Source: JBKPIY01 sp046730475 (GTDB lineage: Bacteria > Actinomycetota > Thermoleophilia > Solirubrobacterales > 70-9). From it: 28,145 bases of DNA. The position numbers were made by a program, and so were the translations under genes. Positions 1-7,655 of this stretch are shown one piece after another. The stretch's first letter is position 1, and every line of letters starts with the position of its first letter. Below the pieces are notes generated by a model that had not been told where the DNA came from, made no database searches, and saw nothing but the letters and a program-made list of their open reading frames with translations. The stretch covers positions 1 to 28,145 of the forward strand of contig JBKPIY010000098.1 in the NCBI GenBank assembly GCA_046730475.1, given 5' to 3'.

Positions 1-147
1 ACGGTCGCTGACTGACTCTGGATTTGCCTTGGGTGTGAGCCTCGCCCACCAAACCGCGCCCTGCTGAGACAACACGAGGCCAAATCCGCGCGCGTCGAAC
101 CAAGCCGCTACGGAGATGGGTAAGGGACAAGAGACGGTGTCTCCAGT

Positions 148-1149
148 ATGCGGTCGCCGAAGATCGCGAGTCGATATCGAGAGTCGTTACGTCGCGAATC
201 GCTGATCGCCGTTCTCCCGGCAACGACGAGCGATACGTTTTCAGGCATGCAGCTCAAGGAGCGACCAGGTCCCCCGGGTCCGTATGCCGCGCCGGACGAA
301 ATAGCCCCGCCCAGGCCGGACGTCTCAACCGGCGGCACCCGTTACGCCGACATTGAGTACGCGAGGGTCATGGGCTTCCGGCCACTCCGAATGGACCTCC
401 TGCTGCCACCGGCCCCCAGCGGCCCGGTACCGGTGGTGGTGTGGATCCACGGCGGCGCCTTTCTCTTCGGCTCGCGACTCCACGGCGCGGTGACCGAGCC
501 GGCCTGTCGGGCCTTGATCGAGCGAGGCGTCGCTGTTGCTCTGGTGGAATACCGCTTCAGCGGCGAAGCGCTCTTCCCAGCGTGCCTTCATGACGTCAAG
601 GCCTCCGTCCGGTGGCTGCGTCAATTCGGTGAGCGCGTAGGCGTGAACGGTGAAGCCATCGGTGTATGGGGTGAGTCCGCGGGAGGTCACCTCGCGGCCT
701 TCATCGCCCTCAACGGCAACGACGAACGGCTCGACGGCACGGTTGGCGTCACGGGCTGCTCGTCGGACGTCGTGGCCGGTGTGGCTTGGTACCCGGACAC
801 CGACTTCTTGGCCTTGGGGCCGGGGTCGGACCGGACGGGTTCGCCCGATCCGACGTCGCCGGAAGCACTCCTGATCGGCGGCCCTACCCGGGATCGCCGC
901 GAGGATGCCGCGTTTGCGAGTCCCGTCACCCACGTTCACCCGGGCGCAGCGCCGATCCTGCTGGTACACGGCCTCGAGGACGGCCTCCTACCGCCTGAAC
1001 AGAGCGCACTGATGCATGAGGCGCTGCAGACAGTCGGTGCTACCAGCGAGGTGGAGTGGATCGAAGGAGCCGATCACGTGTTCTTCGGCGTCGATCCCGA
1101 CCCCATAGCGGATCGATCCGCCGACTTCCTCGTTCGTCATCTCGCCTAG
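148..1149 (+). CDS. alpha/beta-hydrolase fold esterase/lipase
   Basis: This is a carboxylesterase or lipase of the HSL/BD-FAE-like alpha/beta-hydrolase group, which hydrolyses small esters; the true substrate is unknown. The oxyanion-hole HGGAF lies at about residues 101-105. The nucleophile elbow GESAG (Ser177) is at 175-179. A late Asp (about D278 in HGLEDG) and His (about H310 in GADHVFF) complete the catalytic triad. There is no obvious signal peptide, so it is probably cytoplasmic. The first ~33 residues do not resemble the family, and an internal ATG at 247 (MQLKERPG) gives a more usual N-terminus of 300 aa; neither start has a strong Shine-Dalgarno. An acetyltransferase remnant follows directly with no spacer. 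The fold is certain from the motifs; the exact function is not. Confidence 0.85.
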   Translation: MRSPKIASRYRESLRRESLIAVLPATTSDTFSGMQLKERPGPPGPYAAPDEIAPPRPDVSTGGTRYADIEYARVMGFRPLRMDLLLPPAPSGPVPVVVWIHGGAFLFGSRLHGAVTEPACRALIERGVAVALVEYRFSGEALFPACLHDVKASVRWLRQFGERVGVNGEAIGVWGESAGGHLAAFIALNGNDERLDGTVGVTGCSSDVVAGVAWYPDTDFLALGPGSDRTGSPDPTSPEALLIGGPTRDRREDAAFASPVTHVHPGAAPILLVHGLEDGLLPPEQSALMHEALQTVGATSEVEWIEGADHVFFGVDPDPIADRSADFLVRHLA

Positions 1150-1313
1150 ACCCGGCCGGCTTTGCCGAGGCGATTCTCTGGGTTCATGCGAACAATCTGC
1201 GCGCACGGAGGTTCTACGAGCTCGGCGGCTGGTGTCCCGACAGTGCCGAGAAGCCAGTCGAGTCCTTCGACATCCCTGTCCTTGAAGTCCGCTATCGCAT
1301 CCGACTGAAGTAA
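1150..1313 (+). pseudogene. C-terminal remnant of a GNAT acetyltransferase
   Basis: Right after the esterase stop, another frame encodes about 54 residues that match the end of a GNAT N-acetyltransferase: AILWVHANNLRARRFYELGG, the acetyl-CoA-binding N-x-RARRFYE-x-x-G-W segment of the last helix and strand, followed by a terminal EVRYRIRLK strand and TAA. The N-terminal two thirds of the domain are absent and the upstream DNA is the esterase, so this is a truncated relic joined to the esterase end rather than a working enzyme. The family is clear; the substrate cannot be inferred. Confidence 0.7.
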
Positions 1314-1493
1314 CGACCCAGTCCGGAAGAACGGCACTGCGGGTGAGACCTCTGCTCGTCAGGGGACATTCGCGAACCCTGGCACAGCCGACCGCGGCGA
1401 CCCTAGTCTCCCCGATGCTGGTCGAGTTTGTCGCCGACGTGAAGCTCGCACTCCGGAGGAGACGGTGCTGAAGCTTGGGTATATGGTCGAGGC

Positions 1494-1835
1494 ATGAAGA
1501 TCAGCGCCCATGGAGGGCGTCGGTGTTCCCGTCCGAGGTCGCGGACGCAGCGGCTACTCATGCTCGCGGTCAGCGTCCTCCCCGAGGTGATTGTGCTGAG
1601 GCGGCGCGGCTATCCGCCCGCTGGCAACGTGGTGGTTCGGTGCCGGGAGCGGCATCTGTACACGACCATCTGGGTTCCCGGTGTGTCTGTAAAGGCGCTC
1701 CGGCTTGGCCCTTGGAGACTTCAACGCTGCCCCGTTGGCAACCACTGGTCGATCGTGACGCCAGTCAGGCGATCTGAACTGACCGAGGAACAGGACCGCA
1801 CGGCGGCAGACAGCCGCGACATCCGCCTTCCCTGA
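1494..1835 (+). CDS. small conserved actinobacterial protein of unknown function
   Basis: A 113-residue protein. Its central part (VRCRERHLYTTIWVPGVSVK, then a segment reading RLGPWRLQRCPVGNHWSIVTPV) resembles a short conserved actinobacterial family in which a C-x-x-x-H near the start and a CPVGxHW later suggest a metal-binding or knuckle fold. That similarity is from memory and no function is known. The C-terminus is polar (SELTEEQDR). The basic N-terminal part is followed by a hydrophobic stretch (LLMLAVSVLPEVIVL), so one membrane segment is possible. The upstream start ATG at 1494 lacks a clear ribosome-binding site. It lies between the GNAT relic and the PadR gene. Confidence 0.55.
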   Translation: MKISAHGGRRCSRPRSRTQRLLMLAVSVLPEVIVLRRRGYPPAGNVVVRCRERHLYTTIWVPGVSVKALRLGPWRLQRCPVGNHWSIVTPVRRSELTEEQDRTAADSRDIRLP

Positions 1836-1864
1836 CGCGTCTTCTGCATGCTACCTTGCGGCGC

Positions 1865-2218
1865 ATGGCAATGGGCTCCCAACGACGAACGGAGCTGCTC
1901 CGCGGCGTGCTCGACCTTTGCCTGCTGGCGGTGATGGACGAGGGGCCGGCATACGGCTACGAGATGACCAAGCGGCTGCGCGACCGCGGCCTTACGATCG
2001 TTGGCGAGGGCTCCATTTACCCATTGCTGGGACGTCTGGAGCGTGATGGTCTGGTCGAGACCTACCGGGCCGCGTGTAACGGAGGGCCGCCGCGGAAGTA
2101 CTACCGCCCCTCAAGCGCGTGACGGGTGGCACTCGCGATGGGCGTGTCCGAATGGCGAGGTGCCCGCGATGCCGTCGATGCGGTGCTCGCTCCCGTCAAG
2201 GTCGAGGAGACTTCATGA
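1865..2218 (+). pseudogene. PadR-family transcriptional repressor, interrupted by an in-frame TGA
   Basis: A winged-helix PadR regulator. The N-terminal DNA-binding domain is intact (LLRGVLDLCLLAVMDEGPAY, then GEGSIYPLLGRLERDGLVE and GGPPRKYYR). After KYYR-PSSA a TGA stop occurs at 2120-2122, where the family normally has a glycine in YYRLTPxGR. Reading on in the same frame gives the expected C-terminal helix (ARDAVDAVLAPVKVEETS) and a natural stop at 2216-2218 that overlaps the next gene's ATG (ATGA). This points to a point nonsense change (e.g. GGA to TGA) rather than an indel. The start is TTG 1856, ATG 1865 or ATG 1871; no strong Shine-Dalgarno decides. If the stop is real, an 85-88 residue protein lacking the dimerisation helix would be made. 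Confidence 0.75.
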
Positions 2219-2754
2219 GTGATTTCGTCGAGCAGTGCCGCACGGAGTGGAGGCGCCTCGGTGTCCCGGATCCGTTCGCCGAGGAGATGGCGGCAGACCT
2301 GGCCTCCGACCTCAGAGAAGCCGAGGCCGAAGGCGTCTCCGCCGAGGAGTTCCTCGGAAGCAGTGTCTTTGATCCGCGTTCGTTCGCTGCCTGCTGGGCG
2401 GCCGAGCGAGGGATCATCCCCGTACCGCCCAGCCGAGGGAACGCCCGCCGCAGACCGCTCGTGCTCGTGGCGTTCACCGCCCTTGCAGCGATCACACTGA
2501 TCGTTGCAGCGCTGCTGCTCCTGACCGGGCAGCCCCAGGTGTCAGTCGTCGCGTCCAGAACAACACCACCACACCTTCCCACGCCACCAGCGGCTTCAGT
2601 ACCAGCCGGCCCCGGCGGGCAAGTACTCCACACAAGCGCATCCACGCCCGTCGAGTGGATCCTGCTATTCCTCGCGATCGTCGCGCTCGGCTTCGCTGCA
2701 TGGCTGTGGTCGAGCTGGGGCCGCTCGCGACCACCCACCGCCGCCGCCCAGTAG
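2215..2754 (+). CDS. PadR-partner membrane protein, DUF1700/HAAS-like
   Basis: About 179 residues starting MSDFVEQ at an ATG that overlaps the end of the PadR reading frame (ATGA). The N-terminal ~65 residues form an acidic helical domain (EEMAADLASDLREAEAEG) typical of the HAAS/DUF1700 proteins that are co-transcribed with PadR repressors. A transmembrane helix follows (VLVAFTALAAITLIVAALLL), then a Pro/Thr-rich linker of about 45 residues and a second transmembrane helix (ILLFLAIVALGFAAWLW) near the C-terminus. Known members act as membrane partners or sensors of PadR-controlled envelope responses; that role here is inferred from gene order and layout. Confidence 0.7.
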   Translation: MSDFVEQCRTEWRRLGVPDPFAEEMAADLASDLREAEAEGVSAEEFLGSSVFDPRSFAACWAAERGIIPVPPSRGNARRRPLVLVAFTALAAITLIVAALLLLTGQPQVSVVASRTTPPHLPTPPAASVPAGPGGQVLHTSASTPVEWILLFLAIVALGFAAWLWSSWGRSRPPTAAAQ

Positions 2755-2852
2755 GACCTCTGGCGACATTCCCGCACACACTGGCCCACCCCGCGTCGGC
2801 AGGTCGCTTAGCCTCGCCCCCGCTGGGGGACATTCCTGCGCTCAATGCGGGC

Positions 2853-2942
2853 GAAGCCAGCGCTGCTGACGCGTCGACGAAGCCAGCGCTGCTGACGCCG
2901 TCTACGCGTCAGCAGCGCTGCTGCTGACGCCGTCTACGCGTC
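2853..2942. repeat. short direct and inverted repeats built on GCGTCAGCAGCGCTG
   Basis: A 20-bp unit (GAAGCCAGCGCTGCTGACGC) occurs at 2853-2872 and 2879-2898. A second 20-bp unit (GCTGACGCCGTCTACGCGTC) occurs at 2891-2910 and 2923-2942. Between them, 2906-2930 forms a hairpin with an 11-bp perfect stem and a 3-nt loop. The last copy contains the stop codon of the minus-strand kinase gene (2934-2936), so the array looks like duplication of that gene's 3' end. It may also act as a transcription terminator between the converging genes, though it lacks a T-tract. Confidence 0.75.
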
Positions 2943-3417
2943 GGGAGCAACGCCGATCGCTACGAGTTCGGCAACCACCCTCTCGAGTGGCTGGGTCGCG
3001 TCGATCTCATGCGTGCAGGTCGCGCGGAGCAGCGGTTCGATCTCTGCGAGGTGGCGGAGGATGGCCTCCCGCTCGGCGGCGGCCTTGCCGTACGGTTCGT
3101 CGTCCTGCGCTCGATCCGGCCGAGCAGGACGTCGGCCGGTGCGGAGAGCAGTACGACGGCATCGAACTGCGGGTAGAAGCGCCCCTGGTTCGAGACGGTG
3201 CGGAGACGTACAACGTCCGCCGGCGCTTCTCGGCAAGCAGCTCGGCGATTCGCTCTTCGCGCCAGAGGTACCCGCCGTCCTCGTCGCACCAGTCGGTCCA
3301 GCCGGGCTCGTCAGTGTCGACGACCTCGAACCCGCGCTCGCCCAACGTGGCTAGGGCGACGGACTTGCCGGTGCCGGACATTCCAGTTACGAGAATCCTC
3401 CGCACCGCCCGGAGCAT
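2934..3417 (-). pseudogene. P-loop nucleotide kinase-like ATPase, split by two frameshifts
   Basis: Reconstructed as ~160 residues. Segment 1 (3417 to ~3202) has a Walker A P-loop (VTGMSGTGKS), then GFEVVDTDEPGW and LWREERIAELLAEKRRRTLYV. Segment 2 (~3200 to ~3097) reads GRFYPQFDAVVLLSAPADVL and LGRIERRTTN. Segment 3 (~3095 to 2934) reads PYGKAAAEREAILRHLAE, IEPLLRATCTHEIDATQPLE and a terminal VVAELVAIG. Joined in order, these give a complete shikimate/adenylate-kinase-like protein. Each break is fixed by restoring one base in a short run: GG at ~3200 (giving SGTVSNQ) and CCC at ~3095 (giving TTNPYGK). The start ATG at 3417 fits the N-terminus. Phosphoryl acceptor unknown. Either a decayed gene or, more likely, two sequencing deletions. 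Confidence 0.75.
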
Positions 3418-3940
3418 AGGTCGGCGCCGAGATCGCCTCGGGTGACGGTAAGCCGAACGCATCACGCGCGTTCGCGACGCGAAAGCTCCATAAACGGCTC
3501 CATCCACGCCCTCAGAGGCGCCCGCACCGACTGAACACATACCTGTTTCCAAATCTCGCAACACGCGGATACTCGTCCGGCGGAGAAATCCGCGTGTTGC
3601 GATTCATCGTCCGAGTGCAGCCGAGTTTGGTAGGCGCCTGGCAGGTCCTCTCGGTTCGCGAACCGCGCCAAGTCGCATTTCGTGCGTCGAACCGTGCGTC
3701 GGACTCACGACTTCGCGCGGACTCGAGGGGCACCTCAAGTCAAGCGAAAATTCTTTCCCGGGGCCTGCCGAGGACCTCCCGCGTATCACGCTTCGCGGTG
3801 ATGTCGCCTCTCGGCGACCCGAATCACCCTGTCCGCGGAACTCGCCCTCGGCGCGCATAACCCTGAAGGTCCTGCGAAGCGGTGGCAGCTGCCCTCCCCG
3901 AGGGACTCAGCCCGCCCTGAATCTGCCGCGGACGGCGGCC
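3418..3940. other. 523-bp stretch with no recognisable gene
   Basis: It lies upstream of the kinase gene and downstream of the minus-strand unknown protein. Open frames exist on both strands, but their products are Arg/Ser/Pro-rich with no family features, so none is called. The only structured element is the inverted repeat at 3556-3602. A promoter for the kinase gene would be expected near 3420-3480, but no convincing -35/-10 pair is visible. Confidence 0.6.
3556..3602. repeat. perfect 15-bp inverted repeat with 17-nt spacer
   Basis: The arm TCGCAACACGCGGAT (3556-3570) is exactly reverse-complemented at 3588-3602. No T-run follows either arm, so a simple intrinsic terminator is unlikely. 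It sits in a gene-free gap; it could be an operator, a protein-binding hairpin or a trace of a mobile element. Confidence 0.8.
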
Positions 3941-5272
3941 TCAGGCCGCTCGGCGGGAGTTGTAGTCCTCGATGAAGGCCTCAAGCGCCGCTTCGTCAGC
4001 GAGGTCGACGGCGGCGTCCTGCGCGGCCGCGGCGAACACCTTGCCCGGTCCCCACGCCGACTCGTCGCGGACCAGCGCGAGCATCTCGTCGTGAAGCGCG
4101 GCCACGGAGTCGACGGCCTCCTCGATCGCCGCTTCGGGAGCGCTGCGGGCACCCCCCGCGTACCGGACCCAGGCCGGAAGCAGCTCGGGGACGGTGCGCT
4201 CGAAGAACTCCGGCTCGCGGACCACCTTGCCGGGCAGGAACCAGGTCATGAACAGCTCAACGACGACCGGGCTCCAGCGCAAGGGACGCCCCTCGCCCTC
4301 GAGATAGTCGGCGCAGTAGTCGATCGCCAGCGTCGCGAGGTCGAGCAGGTCGTCTCGATCTCGAAACGGCCCGGCTTCGGGCGAGGCCAGGAAGCCGTCG
4401 AGCGCCGCCTGGCGCTCGCTGTCGGGGATCGCGGCCGGCTCGTAGATCTCGCCGTCGTCGGGCAGCCCACGCAGGTGGGCGGCGACCGCGGCGGCCTGCG
4501 GCTTGAAGTCTTCGCTCACCGGCGGTTCGAGCGTGCGCTCGGTGCGCCACATGGCCTCACGGCAGCGGGCAGCCGCCTCGGCGAGCCCGATCTCCTCGAA
4601 GCGCATCTCGCCGGTTCCGGCCACCTCCTCGGGAACTTGGCTGAACGCCTCCTTGAACTCCTCGAGGCTTGGCCCGATGAGCAGATCCTTGGCGAGCCCG
4701 CCCAGGTTGTGGTCGATCAGCACGCTGATGACATAGGGACCGCGGCCGGCGCGCTCGAACTCGACGACGATGCTGGCCGCGTCGTCGAAGACGGCGTCGC
4801 GAACGAGCGCCGCGCGCCGACCCTGGGCCGCGCTAAGGCCATCGCCCCAAGCCGGCTCGCCGACTCCCGCCCCCGCGAGGCGGTCGCCCGCGTCGCCGCC
4901 GGCGGATGCGAGCCGCTCGGACCCGACGGCTGCCATCGCGCGGAGAGCTGCCAGCGCTCGTGCGTCGCCGGCTCGCTCCAGCGCGGCCACTACCCGCAGC
5001 CCGATCTCCTCCTCCGGGTCGGCGCCGATCAGCGCGCCGGGACCGAGACTCCACGTCGAGACGAGCCAGGAGGCGAACATCTCGGCGGCGAGCGCGTCTT
5101 CCACATCGCACACACTCTGGCGCGCCTCGCGCGCGATTTCCTGGGCGAGCCCGGTTGCGAGCCGTTCCGGGCTCGGCTCGAGCTCGGCGCCCCGCCTCGG
5201 GTGTTTAGACCCGCGCCCACTCGCCCGCTTGACCGACCGACGGGAACCACCGCGCTTCCGCTTGCCGCTCAT
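3941..5272 (-). CDS. conserved hypothetical protein (about 443 aa), function unknown
   Basis: Start chosen at MSGKRKRGG (5272); upstream codons in frame read through Arg/Ala/Ser-rich sequence that does not look coding. A very basic tail of ~30 residues (KRKRGGSRRSVKRASGRGSK) precedes an acidic, almost fully helical body. No membrane segment, signal peptide, nucleotide-binding motif or metal cluster is visible. Recognisable stretches include GPYVISVLIDHNLGGLAKDL (a DHN motif that could bind metal or nucleic acid), the acidic EEFKEAFSQVPEEVAG, WSPVVVELFMTWFLPGKVV and a C-terminal AFIEDYNSRRAA. The basic head suggests nucleic-acid or ribosome association, which is speculation. It has its own transcription unit; the neighbours give no clue. 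Confidence 0.7.
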   Translation of the reverse strand: MSGKRKRGGSRRSVKRASGRGSKHPRRGAELEPSPERLATGLAQEIAREARQSVCDVEDALAAEMFASWLVSTWSLGPGALIGADPEEEIGLRVVAALERAGDARALAALRAMAAVGSERLASAGGDAGDRLAGAGVGEPAWGDGLSAAQGRRAALVRDAVFDDAASIVVEFERAGRGPYVISVLIDHNLGGLAKDLLIGPSLEEFKEAFSQVPEEVAGTGEMRFEEIGLAEAAARCREAMWRTERTLEPPVSEDFKPQAAAVAAHLRGLPDDGEIYEPAAIPDSERQAALDGFLASPEAGPFRDRDDLLDLATLAIDYCADYLEGEGRPLRWSPVVVELFMTWFLPGKVVREPEFFERTVPELLPAWVRYAGGARSAPEAAIEEAVDSVAALHDEMLALVRDESAWGPGKVFAAAAQDAAVDLADEAALEAFIEDYNSRRAA

Positions 5273-5390
5273 GCTGCGCAGGGTACGCGCAGGCGCGGCG
5301 GAAGCAGGCTCGGCCCGATGCCCAACTTCGCGCGCCGTGCGCGGTTTCTGGGAGCCGCGAAACCGGGACGCGACTCGGCCGGGTGAGGTC

Positions 5391-5623
5391 TCAGTCGAGG
5401 AGCCCATCGAGGCAGGACAGAAAGCGCTCCGCCGAGGCGACGGCGCGCTCGGCTGGATCGCGCCCTACCTCAAGCGCATCGTAGTCGGCACCCTCCCGGA
5501 GCTCCGCCAGTGGCTCCACTGAGGACGCTTGGACGCGATCTCCCTGTTCGTCTGACCGCTCGCAACCATGCGCAGAACCAGCAGCTCGCGGGTGGTGAGT
5601 CCGTGTGAATCGATGGGGCCGGA
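5391..5623 (-). pseudogene. LuxR-type HTH remnant joined to an unknown C-terminal fragment
   Basis: On the minus strand, 5623-5531 encodes the first half of a LuxR/GerE helix-turn-helix (IDSHGLTTRELLVLRMVASG then QTNREIAS), and stops matching exactly where the recognition helix should begin. In another frame, 5525-5391 encodes a helical tail (SSVEPLAELREGADYDALEV, then PAERAVASAERFLSCLDGLL and stop) that looks like the natural C-terminus of a different protein I cannot identify. The junction at ~5528 therefore looks like a deletion or recombination scar. The remnant lies head-to-head with the intact LuxR regulator starting at 5893 and has the same HTH type, so it may derive from a duplicated copy. 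Confidence 0.55.
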
Positions 5624-5892
5624 CAGGCTCGCCGTCGCGCCGGTGAAGGCGAGATCCTTCGAGCAGGAAGGTGAACCTCCTCGCAATTCGCGTGCTCTGT
5701 ACTTCGTGCGCCTTGCCGGGCGGAAAGCCCCGATGTCGAAGACGATCTGCTTCCACCCGTCTCCTCCCCTGAGATCAACCACCAGACGTGCATCCCCTCC
5801 CATCGCCGGCGCGACGGGCGTGAAGGCCGCGTAGCGCTGCAATCGCCAAGCCGGGCAAAGCGCCAGCGCGGGCGCCGACATAATCGAGGACG

Positions 5893-7533
5893 GTGGAGAC
5901 CGCTGGAGAGCTCGCACGGGGGCGTGATTCCTATGCCCGCCACGGCTGGCGGGACGCCCATGAAGCCCTGACGGCCGCTGACCGGTCGGCCGCGCTCGGC
6001 CCGTCCGATCTTGAGCTGCTGGCCAACTCGGCCTACATGCTCGGCCGGGAGCAGGAGTACCGAGAGCTGCTTGAGCGCGCGTACAACGGACACCTTCAGG
6101 CGGGGGAGCCGTTGGCGGCGGTCCGTTGCGCCCACTGGATCGGGTTGAGCCTCGCCTCGCGTGGCGAGCTTGGGCTGGCTGGCGGCTGGCTTGGCCGTGC
6201 CGAGCGACTGCTCGAGAGGGAGGGACGCGACTGCGTTGAGCGCGGCTATCTCCTCCTCCCGCGGATCTTCGAGCAGGAGGCGGGCGGCAAACTGGAGCGC
6301 GCGGCGGCGACCGCGGCCGAGGCTGCCGCTATCGGCGAGCGCTTTGACGATCCCGACCTCTTCTCGATCGCCACCCACGCGCAGGGCAGCGCCCTGATCA
6401 GCCTCGGAAGGCTGCGAGAGGGCCTGGCGCTCCTCGACATGGCGATGGTCGCGGTGATCGCCGGTGAGGTCTCTCCGGTCAGCTCGGGGATCGTGTACTG
6501 CGGTGCCATTCTCGCCTGCGAGGAGGCGCATGAGCTTGGCCGCGCCCGGGAGTGGACGACCGCCCTCACCCGCTGGTGCGAAGGCCAGCCCGACCTGGTC
6601 GCCCTTCACGGGGCGCTGCCTGGTCCATCGCGCGCAGATCATGCGGATGGAGGGCTCCTGGGAGGAGGCGATCGAGGAGGCTCGCCGGGCCGCCGAGCGC
6701 TGCCTGAAGGGGCAGAACCCGTCGCGGCCGGCGAGGCCCACTACCAGCGCGGAGAGGTCCACCGCCTCCGCGGCGAGCATCCGGCGGCCGAGGAGGCTTA
6801 TCGCGAGGCAAGCCGCCAGGGCTGGGAGCCGCAGCCGGGTCTTGCTCTGCTGAGGCTTGCCCAGGGGAACGGGAAGGCCGCGGAGGCGGCAATCCGCAGA
6901 GTGATCTCGGAGGCCGGGGAGCCCGGAAAGCGGGCGCGTCTGCTGCCCGCGTACGTCGAGATCTTGGCGGCTGTCGGCGACCTGAAGGGGGCGGAGGGGG
7001 GCTGCGCGGAGCTCGACTCGATCGCCGCCGCCGAGGAGGAGCCCGGGGTGCTCGCCGCTGTCGCCGCGCAGGCGCGCGGTCTGGTCGAACTCGCTCAGGG
7101 CAACTCGCAGGCGTCACTCGCCGCGCTTCGCCGTGCGGATGAGCTCTGGCGAAGGCTCGCGGCGCCGTACGAGAACGCCCGGGCGCGAGAGCTGATCGGC
7201 CTCGCCTGCCGCAACCTCGGGGACGAGGACAGCGCGAGGCTAGAGCTCGAGGCGGCCCGTGACACCTTCGCCCGCCTGGGCGCGGCCACCGATCTCGCCC
7301 GAGTCGACGGGCCCGGGGGCCTCGGCGGCAACACCGATTCGCAGGGACTCACCAAGCGCGAGCTCGAGGTGCTTCGCCTGCTCTCCGCAGGCGAGACGAA
7401 CAGGGAGATAGCCACGAGTCTGGTCGTGAGCGTCAGGACAGTGGACCGGCACGTCAGCAACATCTACGCCAAGCTCGGCGTCTCCTCTCGTGCGGCGGCC
7501 ACCAGCTACGCGCACGAACACCGGCTCATCTGA
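5893..7533 (+). CDS. LuxR-family regulator with TPR-like repeats (two compensating frameshifts inside)
   Basis: 546 codons from a GTG. Residues ~1-470 form TPR-like helical hairpins (e.g. HYQRGEVHRLRGEHPAAEEA and GLALLRLAQGNGKAAEAAIR). The C-terminus is a canonical LuxR/GerE HTH (GLTKRELEVLRLLSAGETNR, EIATSLVVSVRTVDRHVSNI, then YAKLGVSSRAAATSYAHEH). There is no AAA ATPase or receiver domain, so it belongs to the TPR-LuxR type thought to sense by protein or ligand binding. Between ~6602 and ~6718 the translated residues (HGALPGPSRADHADGG) are wrong for the family; frame +2 there gives the expected FTGRCLVHRAQIMRMEGSWE and EAIEEARRAAERCLKGQN. One extra C at ~6602 and one missing C at ~6718 explain this. 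It probably regulates the monooxygenase/dioxygenase genes just downstream. Confidence 0.85.
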   Translation: METAGELARGRDSYARHGWRDAHEALTAADRSAALGPSDLELLANSAYMLGREQEYRELLERAYNGHLQAGEPLAAVRCAHWIGLSLASRGELGLAGGWLGRAERLLEREGRDCVERGYLLLPRIFEQEAGGKLERAAATAAEAAAIGERFDDPDLFSIATHAQGSALISLGRLREGLALLDMAMVAVIAGEVSPVSSGIVYCGAILACEEAHELGRAREWTTALTRWCEGQPDLVALHGALPGPSRADHADGGLLGGGDRGGSPGRRALPEGAEPVAAGEAHYQRGEVHRLRGEHPAAEEAYREASRQGWEPQPGLALLRLAQGNGKAAEAAIRRVISEAGEPGKRARLLPAYVEILAAVGDLKGAEGGCAELDSIAAAEEEPGVLAAVAAQARGLVELAQGNSQASLAALRRADELWRRLAAPYENARARELIGLACRNLGDEDSARLELEAARDTFARLGAATDLARVDGPGGLGGNTDSQGLTKRELEVLRLLSAGETNREIATSLVVSVRTVDRHVSNIYAKLGVSSRAAATSYAHEHRLI

Positions 7534-7655
7534 GCCGCACGTGGGTGAGATCACCCACTCCCGGTGACCCGAGAAGTTGGGCGGTTCAGCCGATGCGCAA
7601 GGCGCCGGCGGCGGGCACCATCGCGTTCACGAGCAAGCGCGAGCAAGGAGAGGGA

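Noticed and set aside
4091..5386. Plus-strand open frame of 431 codons opposite the unknown protein
   Set aside because: Composition is typical of an antisense shadow (Gly/Arg/Leu/Asp-rich without hydrophobic pattern); the minus strand has the better amino-acid profile and a sensible start and end.
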